Positions 50,944-58,602 of a stretch of DNA of 64,000 bases are shown here, one piece after another. The DNA is from an uncultured Salinimicrobium sp. (GTDB taxonomy: Bacteria > Bacteroidota > Bacteroidia > Flavobacteriales > Flavobacteriaceae). The translations under genes were made by a program, and so were the position numbers. Location of the stretch: contig CAMPKA010000002.1 in NCBI GenBank assembly GCA_946887075.1, forward strand, positions 231,659-295,658, in the 5' to 3' direction. Positions within the stretch are counted from its first letter, which is position 1. Every line of letters starts with the position of its first letter. The notes beneath the pieces were generated by a model. It searched no databases. It saw only the letters and a list, made by a program, of their open reading frames with translations, and had not been told where the DNA came from.

Positions 50944-52209
50944 TTAATTTTTGGAGTAGATCAAATGTTGAAAGTCAGGGTCTACCAAATTCATCTTAGA
51001 AAGATAATCAGTGGAAACCCTTTCACACTCGTGCAGAAGTTCATCCTTCTGTTTGGTGGGCAAGGCTATTTCTGTATTAATGGCTTGGAACCATCCTTCC
51101 TTGTATTGGCAGTGGTATAATAGATATTCTTTTATAGGAAAAATAAAGCCGTCAATTCTGGCTTGTATCTCTGAGATTTTGCCATTAACCTCGGATGATT
51201 TATGGCGGAAATCTTCAATTTTCTGAACTATATCACTCTTGATGTTCTTTAGATTGGTGATCTCTTCTTTCTTGTTTCGTATAAAGACTTTAATCTTATC
51301 AATGTTCTCATATTCTTTCATTATAAAATCGAAGACAAGTCCCCAGATGATATAGACCACAAACCCGGCAAAGATGATCATCCAAAATTCGGCTTGTGAT
51401 AAAGCGACTTTTAAATCATAGGGAGGAGAATTGAGTGTCTTATTGAAATCGTAAATCTTCTTTTCGATCTGATAAGCAAGAAGAGCATCAAAGAGAAAGG
51501 TCATTACGAGAAGACTGCTTAACTTAATTACATTGATAATACCTTTACCTTTTTGCATCATATGGATCACGTACCCCAGTCCCATAAAGACGAAAGGGAT
51601 GGTTATTACCAGCAATCCCTCTAACCAGCTATCATTAAAGGCATTATTAAAGGCGTCCTTATCAAAAATTGCAGCTGTCAACACATCATCAGTAAATTCT
51701 TTGAAGAACGCAGAATAGGATGCCGAAACGTAAAAAACCAGGAGATAAAGGGTAATTGGCAAAAGAACACATAGGCCGATGTAGAATTGGGCTTTGGGTC
51801 TCTTATCTGCATCTACTCCATAATTTCCAGGATTGTGTTTCACATCTACAATTTCTTTTCTAACCGCTTCAATAGATTCAGTAACATCTGCTTCCTTTTT
51901 CTCATAGATTCCTAAGCCTGTTTCCAGTTTTTTTAATTCTGTACGTAGTTTTTCCTGTTCTTCTTTGTACGGTTGTTTTATCTTTTCCTGTTCAGCCAAT
52001 TGCCTCCGGCATTGATCTTCAAAACTGCTGAACAAATTCTGGAAACATGCCTGGAGGACAATAGGCTTTCCCGATGCCTTAATTGACGCAGCAAAACCAC
52101 TTTGATAGTAGGTAATCCTTATTTGTTCCCGGTCATCTGGATCTTCCAGAACCTGCTTAGGGTGAACAGGAGTAGTTTTAACACTAAAAAGTTTCTTTAT
52201 TGATTCCAT
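50944..52209 (-). CDS. Coiled-coil integral membrane protein, unknown function
   Basis: 421 residues. A long N-terminal coiled coil (~60-125; YKEEQEKLRTELKKLETGLGIYEKKE) precedes about four membrane helices at ~145-165, 203-220, 232-250 and 282-302. A second coiled coil follows at ~305-355 (NIDKIKVFIRNKKEEITNLKNIKSDIVQKIEDFRHK). There is no signal peptide; both coiled coils should be cytoplasmic. I recognise no family. It lies 2 bases after the TerB-like gene and 6 bases before the vWA lipoprotein gene, an obvious membrane link between the two. Confidence 0.8.
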   Translation of the reverse strand: MESIKKLFSVKTTPVHPKQVLEDPDDREQIRITYYQSGFAASIKASGKPIVLQACFQNLFSSFEDQCRRQLAEQEKIKQPYKEEQEKLRTELKKLETGLGIYEKKEADVTESIEAVRKEIVDVKHNPGNYGVDADKRPKAQFYIGLCVLLPITLYLLVFYVSASYSAFFKEFTDDVLTAAIFDKDAFNNAFNDSWLEGLLVITIPFVFMGLGYVIHMMQKGKGIINVIKLSSLLVMTFLFDALLAYQIEKKIYDFNKTLNSPPYDLKVALSQAEFWMIIFAGFVVYIIWGLVFDFIMKEYENIDKIKVFIRNKKEEITNLKNIKSDIVQKIEDFRHKSSEVNGKISEIQARIDGFIFPIKEYLLYHCQYKEGWFQAINTEIALPTKQKDELLHECERVSTDYLSKMNLVDPDFQHLIYSKN

Positions 52210-52211
52210 AC

Positions 52212-52619
52212 CTATCCATGAAGTTGGTTAATAATTTCATTTTTACTCACCCCTTTCTGTACACAGTCCAAGAGATAATCTGCCAGTTCCTCAATATTAT
52301 CCTCTAAAAATTCAAATTTCCTACAATACTTCCTCAGGGTGTTCTTTTCATCTTCAGTAATGATGTCATCTGCGAGAATCATAGAAGCGAGGTCATATAA
52401 ATATTCAATGCGAGTAGATAAATCCTTTGGTATTGAGGTGGAGTGATCCACGGGGTTCAACAAAAGTCTGTCGAGTTCACCTTTGGGAACTCCTCTGTCG
52501 TCTGCGAACTGGTAAAGCATTTGGAGCTCTATGACGTCAAAATTATCATCAGATAGTGCCATCTGGTACAACCGTAAGAAATGACTCTTAAGCTCTGTGG
52601 GGATAAAGAATTTGTTCAT
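52212..52619 (-). CDS. TerB-like helical domain protein
   Basis: 135 residues from the ATG at 52619. It is all-helical, with the double-repeat acidic pattern of TerB-like (tellurite-resistance) domains: LYQMALSDDNFDVIELQMLYQFADDRGVPKGELDRLL near residues 14-50 and ASMILADDIITEDEKNTLRKYCRKFEF near 78-104. These acidic helical pairs bind metal in TerB. It lies 11 bases after the DUF4236 gene and 2 bases before the coiled-coil protein gene. In other genomes TerB domains occur with vWA proteins in Ter-type stress systems. Confidence 0.77.
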   Translation of the reverse strand: MNKFFIPTELKSHFLRLYQMALSDDNFDVIELQMLYQFADDRGVPKGELDRLLLNPVDHSTSIPKDLSTRIEYLYDLASMILADDIITEDEKNTLRKYCRKFEFLEDNIEELADYLLDCVQKGVSKNEIINQLHG

Positions 52620-52630
52620 ATGATTAAAGA

Positions 52631-52879
52631 TTAAATGAAAATGTAAATGCTGGTGAGAGTGAGGCTTATGAAAACAAGAAGGGTTAGAACACATCCACCT
52701 TTGGAACTTTTGGAAAAGCTTTTCCTGTAGGTTGCTCCGGGAACCCCGGTTCTTACAGAATAGCCTTTTGAGCTTATCGATCCAATTTTAGTACGAATGC
52801 TCGGAGAGATGCCTGACTTGCTGATATTCAACCCTAAACTTTTGCCAAGGTTGATCCTTTTTTGATAACGAAACCCCAT
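52631..52879 (-). CDS. DUF4236 protein
   Basis: 82 residues from the ATG at 52879. The N-terminal MGFRYQKRINLGKSLGLNIS, followed by KSGISPSIRTKIGSISSKGYSVRTGVPGATYRK, is the DUF4236 signature. Unlike most members it carries a C-terminal membrane helix (CVLTLLVFISLTLTSIYIFI). Function of the domain is unknown; it is found with phage-, stress- and defence-related genes. It is the first gene of the cluster and has a good promoter box. Confidence 0.88.
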   Translation of the reverse strand: MGFRYQKRINLGKSLGLNISKSGISPSIRTKIGSISSKGYSVRTGVPGATYRKSFSKSSKGGCVLTLLVFISLTLTSIYIFI

Positions 52880-52897
52880 AATAAATAGCTTTTCATT

Positions 52898-52905
52898 CAA
52901 ACTTA
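52898..52905 (-). promoter_or_regulatory. Promoter -7 box of the DUF4236 operon
   Basis: Minus-strand TAAGTTTG, an exact TAnnTTTG match, 18 bases before the DUF4236 ATG. No -33 TTTG is visible; an inverted repeat at 52926-52943 occupies the upstream region. Confidence 0.5.
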
Positions 52906-52925
52906 AGCTACTGTAATACAGGATG

Positions 52926-52943
52926 TTTACGGGTTCCCGTAAA
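52926..52943. promoter_or_regulatory. Inverted repeat upstream of the DUF4236 promoter
   Basis: TTTACGGG (52926-52933) and CCCGTAAA (52936-52943) with two bases between. It starts 20 bases upstream of the -7 box, where an operator or activator site would lie. Confidence 0.45.
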
Positions 52944-53174
52944 GCTACATAAGTTTATGATTGGTATATCAGACGCGATTGAAAATGTGAAATGTCTCAA
53001 TATGCTGAAGCTTTGTATATCACGCTGTCGACCTACCTTCGGGCTAGTCAATATCTGTAGTGTAACGAGCACCTCCTCAAGGTCGTCCAATGATCATGAC
53101 TTTTTCATTTTGATAAGCATAAAGAATCAAGGGGATTCTATGATCGTTTAAATATTGTCTTAAAACCGAACATC

Positions 53175-53196
53175 AAGTGTCCGAAACAGGACACTT
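53175..53196. promoter_or_regulatory. Dyad AAGTGTCC-N6-GGACACTT upstream of the FtsX permease pair
   Basis: A perfect 8-base inverted repeat with a 6-base spacer, 179 bases before the permease ATG. The core TGTCC-N6-GGACA looks like an activator-binding dyad of the sort used by sigma-54 regulators; no clear sigma-54 promoter (GG-N10-GC) was found between it and the gene. Confidence 0.4.
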
Positions 53197-53374
53197 TTAT
53201 ACTTGTACGGAAAAATAGTATCCTGAAATACAACCAGTTGTGCTTTCGGCACAGAATTGACGAGCAATTGAAAGAGGTGCCTGAACAAAAACTGAAAAAC
53301 AAAATGGTTTCCCACCGGTACAGCAATCCTATTATTCGTTTAACAAGGGTTCTTCATCAATCAATATAAAAATC

Positions 53375-55756
53375 ATGCTAAAGAATAATTTCAAAATTGC
53401 TTTCAGAAATTTATGGCGTCATAAATGGTTTTCACTTCTGAACATTTCCGGTCTGGCAATAGGTCTAGCGGCAGGTTTCCTGATTTTTCTATACGTGAGT
53501 TTCGAACTAAGCTATGACGGATTCCATAGCAAAGGCGACAACATCTACAGAGTTGTTGCAGATATTGAGACCCCGTCGGAAGTAATTGATGCTGATATTC
53601 CTGCCTGGCCTGTCGCGCCTAACCTGCAAACAGAATTTCCTGAAGTGGAATCCTACGTCCGGATAATGAATTTCGAGGCGCTGGTGCGAAAGGATAATCT
53701 CAAATTCAACGAAGAAAATCTGATCGCAGCGGATTCCGCTTTTTTTCAAATTTTTGATTTTGAGCTTGTCCAGGGGAATAAAGATGAAGTGTTGAAAAGA
53801 CCCTTTACAGTCGTACTGTCTGAAACAACAGCAAGAAAGTATTTCGGGAATGAAAACCCTGTGGGAAAATCCTTGCTGATGTTTGAAGCCGGACATAATG
53901 TAGAAGTCACGGGAGTAATGGCAGACATACCGGTGAATTCGCAAATTCAGGCCGATTTTGTGGTCTCCATGTCTACATTCACTGAAAATCTGTATCAAGG
54001 GGTAGACGAGCAATGGGGAAATTATGGTGCCTCAGCGTACATCTTGCTAGAGGGCGGTACTGATCCCGATAAGCTGGAGAAAAAATTTCCTGCTTTTCTT
54101 GAAAAAAAATCGGGAACCGAAATGAAAGAGTCGCAGATGTTCGTGACGCTTTTCCTGGAACCGTTCGAGGAGGTTTATCTTCATTCCGAAAGAGGTGGGG
54201 AAATCGAAGGCAGCATTAATAATGTCTATGTCTTCAGTTTTGTAGCCTTGTTCATTTTGATCATCGCCTGCATCAATTTCATCAATCTTACCACAGCGAG
54301 ATCTGTAGAAAGAGCCAAGGAAGTAGGAATCAGAAAGGTGATTGGGGCTCAGAAAAGACAATTGGGTCTTCAGTTCCTGGGAGAATCTGTTATTGTCTGC
54401 ATCATCGCTTTTTTACTTACCCTGGGGCTGGTGCAGTTGTTGCTACCTTTCTTTAACCAGATAGCAGGAAAAATAGTTGCTGAAAATCTCTTTTCTTATC
54501 CGTCATACATTTTTCTTTTGTTTGCGGTCGCTTTGTGCCTCGGTCTTCTCGCCGGAATATATCCTGCAATTGTCCTGTCTTCCTTTAAACCTGTTAGTGT
54601 ATTAAAAGGCAGGTTCTCAGCAGGAAGGAAGGGAGTGGTACTGAGGAAAGGTTTGGTAGTGAGTCAATTTATTATTTCCATTGTACTTATCATAGGAACT
54701 CTGGTCGTTTATAGTCAGATGAATTTTATGCGGAACACCGAACTCGGTTTCAACAAGGAACAAGTTGTAGTGCTGCAAACCAATCCTGGTCCTTCACAGG
54801 GAGCCATGCAGGAAGCAATTGAAAACATTCCCGGAGTTCTGGGAAGCAGTTTTGGATCCAGCGTCCCCGGGGGCGGAAATTCCGCTGCGTATTCGGAACT
54901 AGAGAACAAGCAAGGGGACCTGCAGATAGCCAACCTTGATCTTTATTTCGTGGATTTTGATTACATCCCGTTGTTTGATCTTGAAATGGTAGCCGGAAGA
55001 GGTTTTTCAAGAGACTTTGCTACAGATACCACAAAAGCGATGGTGATAAATGAGAGGACAGCTCAACTATTGGGGTACAGTTCTCCTGAGGAAGCTGTTG
55101 GCAAGAGGTTCAAACAGTGGGGCCGCGAGGGAAAAATAATAGGGGTAGTGCAGGATTTTCATTTCACTTCTCTCAAAGAAAAAATAGAACCTTTGACCAT
55201 GCGCATTGAACCCAGCAGGAATCAATTACTTGCCGTCAAAGTAGATTCCAGGAACATTAAATCAACAATTGCCTCATTGGAAGAGGAGTGGAATAAATTT
55301 ATTCCCGAAAGACCTTTTGATTACTACTTCCTCGATGAATTTTTTGACAGGCAGTATCGCGCAGAAGAACGATTTGGAAATCTGGTGCTGTATTTCTCTA
55401 TACTGGCCATTTTTATATCCTGTCTTGGACTTTTAGGCCTCGCGTCTTACAGCACACTACAACGAAGAAGGGAAATAGGAATAAGAAAGATCGTAGGTGC
55501 TTCAGTAACAGGAATCGTGCACCTCCTATCTTACGAATTTTTGAAACTGGTATTGATAGCCTTTGTTATTGCCTCCCCAATAGCGTGGTTATTAATGAAC
55601 TCCTGGCTACAGGATTTTGCATACAGAATCGATATAAAATGGTGGGTTTTTGCGCTGGCCGGTTTTTCAGCCCTTAGCATAGCCTTGTTGACAGTAAGCG
55701 TCCAGGCCATTAAGGCGGCAGTCGCTAATCCTGTAAAAAGCTTAAGAACAGAATAA
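53375..55756 (+). CDS. MacB/FtsX-type ABC transporter permease (first of two)
   Basis: 793 residues with the double FtsX architecture: first helix near 20-43, a periplasmic MacB_PCD domain at ~50-250, FtsX helices at ~285-420, a second periplasmic domain at ~450-660, and helices at ~675-790. Motifs include ERAKEVGIRKVIGAQKRQL and QRRREIGIRKIVGASVTGIVHLLSYEFLKL. These proteins move no substrate alone; a MacB-type ATPase elsewhere is needed. The paralogue follows 192 bases downstream. An antimicrobial-peptide or stress role is common but not shown here. Confidence 0.93.
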   Translation: MLKNNFKIAFRNLWRHKWFSLLNISGLAIGLAAGFLIFLYVSFELSYDGFHSKGDNIYRVVADIETPSEVIDADIPAWPVAPNLQTEFPEVESYVRIMNFEALVRKDNLKFNEENLIAADSAFFQIFDFELVQGNKDEVLKRPFTVVLSETTARKYFGNENPVGKSLLMFEAGHNVEVTGVMADIPVNSQIQADFVVSMSTFTENLYQGVDEQWGNYGASAYILLEGGTDPDKLEKKFPAFLEKKSGTEMKESQMFVTLFLEPFEEVYLHSERGGEIEGSINNVYVFSFVALFILIIACINFINLTTARSVERAKEVGIRKVIGAQKRQLGLQFLGESVIVCIIAFLLTLGLVQLLLPFFNQIAGKIVAENLFSYPSYIFLLFAVALCLGLLAGIYPAIVLSSFKPVSVLKGRFSAGRKGVVLRKGLVVSQFIISIVLIIGTLVVYSQMNFMRNTELGFNKEQVVVLQTNPGPSQGAMQEAIENIPGVLGSSFGSSVPGGGNSAAYSELENKQGDLQIANLDLYFVDFDYIPLFDLEMVAGRGFSRDFATDTTKAMVINERTAQLLGYSSPEEAVGKRFKQWGREGKIIGVVQDFHFTSLKEKIEPLTMRIEPSRNQLLAVKVDSRNIKSTIASLEEEWNKFIPERPFDYYFLDEFFDRQYRAEERFGNLVLYFSILAIFISCLGLLGLASYSTLQRRREIGIRKIVGASVTGIVHLLSYEFLKLVLIAFVIASPIAWLLMNSWLQDFAYRIDIKWWVFALAGFSALSIALLTVSVQAIKAAVANPVKSLRTE

Positions 55757-55948
55757 CACCAAACGCCCAGAAAAGAATGTAATGGGAAATAAGGCGACTG
55801 ATAGCTCTGGAATGTCATGCGGTTAAAGCTGACATGAGGAAACCCGGGGAATAGCATTCATTCTGATAGAATAAAAAACGGAGTAACTCCGGAAAAATGT
55901 CCAACAGGCTAAAATGAATTTTGTGGAAAACATCTAAAGAGATTCAAA

Positions 55949-58366
55949 ATGATAAAACATCAGTTCAAACAAATCTTCAGAAGTATTGTTAGACATAAGA
56001 GCTTTTCGTTCATAAATCTGTTGGGATTATCTGTGGGTGTAGCTGCAGTATTGATTCTTTGTCTCATTGCCTTGTATGAGAACAGCTTTGACAGTTTTCA
56101 TTCTCAGAGTGACAACATATACAGGGTAGTTAGTGAAAATAACAGGGCTACCGGTGTTGAATATGATGCGGCGGTTCCTTATCCCACAGGACGTTTTCTC
56201 AGAGAAGAGCAGCCGGGAATAAAGGTGACGCAGATCCATTTTTCTGATGAGATTCAGATCAGTCATGACAATGGGGAACCCTGGATTGAAGAAAATGTCA
56301 TTTTTGCAGATTCCTTATTTTTTGAAGTACTCAATTTTAAAGAAGTCGACGATTTTTGGATAGCAGGGAATAAAGAAACCGCTCTGGATCATCCGAAACA
56401 GGTTATTCTTACCCAGAGTAAGGCAAATGAAATTTTTGGCCAACAGAATCCGATAGGAGAACTCCTGAATATCGATAATAAAACCGATGTTGAAGTGGTG
56501 GGAATCGTGAGCGATCCGCCCGCTACCAGTCATTTACCATTTTCGATGATCATTTCCTTTTCCACTCTTAATGACGATTTTTTAGGAGGTCTGGACATAA
56601 ACAGTTTCAACTTTACAGCAAGTGGATATTCTTATGTGAGACTACAGGAGCAACAGGATACCGCAATTGTGGAAGCTGCATTAAATTCAATAGTTACAAG
56701 AGAAAATGCTTCTGAACATGCAGATAATCTTAAAATGTCACTTCAGCCAATATCCGCAATTCATTTTGACCCAAGGTTTGAAGAAAATAATCCTTCCTAC
56801 ACCGTTAGCCCAAAGTACCTGACTATGCTTATGCTGCTAGGGGGCTTTATTCTTCTAATTGCCTGTGTCAATTATATCAATCTTTCAACTTCCCATGCCT
56901 TTACCAAATCAAAAGAAGTCGGCATTAAGAAGACTATTGGGGCTTCTAAAAAACAGCTTTTCCTACATTATATGTTGGAAACGTTCACCGTAACCACCAT
57001 TGCGACCGCGGTGGGATTTATAATGGTGATCCTGTTGTTGCCAACGGTAAACACGGTCCTTGGAAAATCCCTGGTTGTAAATCTATTATTAGAGCCGCTT
57101 TTCTTACTCTTTTTGGTTCTTCTGCTCCTAGTTATTTCCTTTATTTCAGGAGCTTACCCTGCACTTGTTCTCTCAGGATTTAATCCTATTCAGGCTTTGA
57201 AGAACAGGGCAATAACTCCAGGTAAATCCTCTGTAGTATTTAGAAAGGGACTGGTGGTTTTCCAGTTTGCCACTTCCATCGCGCTCATCATCTGCACTCT
57301 GGTTATCTCGCGCCAGATGGAATATTTTCAGAACAAGGAACTGGGCTTTAATAAAGAGGCTGTAATTGAAGTAAGGCTTCCCGAAAATGATAGTATCAAA
57401 AGGGAAAAATTCCGAAGTATTCTTGAGACACAGCCAGGAATAGAAGAAATCACGTTTGCCCTTGGTGCGCCAATTTCCGGCAGTGGATTGGGAGTAAGCA
57501 TGACAGCTCCGCAGCTTCCCGCCACTTCAGAATATACCACTAAAATTATTCCCAGTGATGGTACCTACCAGGACACCTATGAAATGGACATGGTTGCCGG
57601 TAGATGGTTCCTTCCTTCCGAAGAAAAAAACATTGGAAGCGCTGTGGTGGTAAATGAAGCTCTGACAAGACTTTTGGGTTTTCAGGATCCTGAAAAGGCA
57701 CTCGGTCAAACGATTGAACTCGGACTGAACAGCATGAGGCCCACGATCGTTGGTGTGACAAAAGATTTCCATTCATCTTCCTTACATGAGGATATTTCTC
57801 CCGTGGCATTGACCCCGTTTCCTTATTTCTATTATGCTGCAGGTATTCGTATTTATCCCGGAAATATGGAGACCACACTGTCGAAGATCGAATCTGCGTG
57901 GAGAACCGTATATCCAAAAAATGTGTATGAAATGGCCTTTATAGATGAGACCCTGGCAAAATCATACAGGCAGGAGAAAAAGGATTTTCAAATTTTTCAG
58001 GCATTCTCCTTTATCTCCATTTTCATTTGTTGTATCGGGCTTTATGGCCTGGTTTCTTTTCTGGTAATAAGCAAAACCAAAGAGATAGGAATCAGAAAAG
58101 TATTAGGGGCCAGTATAAGCGGAATCGTGATGCTACTGTCACGCGACTTCTTGAAACTAATTCTTATAGCCCTTCTAATTGCCTCTCCTGTAGCCTGGTA
58201 TTTTATGAGGGATTGGCTACAGGATTTTGCATATAGGATTGATATTGGGTGGGAAGTCTTCGTTACTGCAGGCGTCTTCGCCCTATTTGTCGCCTTTCTG
58301 ACCGTTAGCTACCAGGCAATAAAGGCGGCAATGTCTAATCCTGTAAAGAATCTTCGAACTGAATAA
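55949..58366 (+). CDS. MacB/FtsX-type ABC transporter permease (second of two)
   Basis: 805 residues with the same two FtsX repeats and periplasmic domains as the preceding gene (TKSKEVGIKKTIGASKKQLFLHYMLET; SKTKEIGIRKVLGASISGIVMLLSRDFLKL). The last 50 residues are nearly the same in both proteins (WLQDFAYRIDI, QAIKAAVANPVKSLRTE versus QAIKAAMSNPVKNLRTE), which points to tandem duplication. No ATPase gene is next to it. Confidence 0.93.
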   Translation: MIKHQFKQIFRSIVRHKSFSFINLLGLSVGVAAVLILCLIALYENSFDSFHSQSDNIYRVVSENNRATGVEYDAAVPYPTGRFLREEQPGIKVTQIHFSDEIQISHDNGEPWIEENVIFADSLFFEVLNFKEVDDFWIAGNKETALDHPKQVILTQSKANEIFGQQNPIGELLNIDNKTDVEVVGIVSDPPATSHLPFSMIISFSTLNDDFLGGLDINSFNFTASGYSYVRLQEQQDTAIVEAALNSIVTRENASEHADNLKMSLQPISAIHFDPRFEENNPSYTVSPKYLTMLMLLGGFILLIACVNYINLSTSHAFTKSKEVGIKKTIGASKKQLFLHYMLETFTVTTIATAVGFIMVILLLPTVNTVLGKSLVVNLLLEPLFLLFLVLLLLVISFISGAYPALVLSGFNPIQALKNRAITPGKSSVVFRKGLVVFQFATSIALIICTLVISRQMEYFQNKELGFNKEAVIEVRLPENDSIKREKFRSILETQPGIEEITFALGAPISGSGLGVSMTAPQLPATSEYTTKIIPSDGTYQDTYEMDMVAGRWFLPSEEKNIGSAVVVNEALTRLLGFQDPEKALGQTIELGLNSMRPTIVGVTKDFHSSSLHEDISPVALTPFPYFYYAAGIRIYPGNMETTLSKIESAWRTVYPKNVYEMAFIDETLAKSYRQEKKDFQIFQAFSFISIFICCIGLYGLVSFLVISKTKEIGIRKVLGASISGIVMLLSRDFLKLILIALLIASPVAWYFMRDWLQDFAYRIDIGWEVFVTAGVFALFVAFLTVSYQAIKAAMSNPVKNLRTE

Positions 58367-58602
58367 CGATAACCAGGACTCCTATGAAAAACCAAGTAAA
58401 AACCTCTGACCCGGATTCCAAACCTAAGTTACTCCTTTGCTGAAAGAAAAAACCATTATCAAAAAGACACAGGCAGCCATTCTCAATAAAGGAAAAAGGC
58501 GCCAGGAAGATTTCTTTCATGCATAACTGTAACTTCTCTTGAAAAAGCAGGTCTTTATAGTAACATTTCTTATTTAATCCCTTCATCTATCAATCAATTT
58601 TT

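Larger units (their letters stand above)
52880..53374. other. Intergenic region between the DUF4236 operon and the FtsX permease pair
   Basis: 495 bases. The regulatory elements are listed separately. Short frames on either strand between 52957 and 53151 have no signal or motif I can name; a decayed gene fragment is possible. No real gene is annotated. Confidence 0.4.

Noticed and set aside
52908..53151. Opposing short frames in the DUF4236/FtsX intergenic region
   Set aside because: No recognisable motif and no coupling to neighbours. They may be gene remnants, but nothing in the sequence proves it.
53241..53265. Possible sigma-54 promoter CGGCACA...TTGAC before the FtsX permease
   Set aside because: The GG and GC elements are not 10 bases apart, and the -12 GC is missing.
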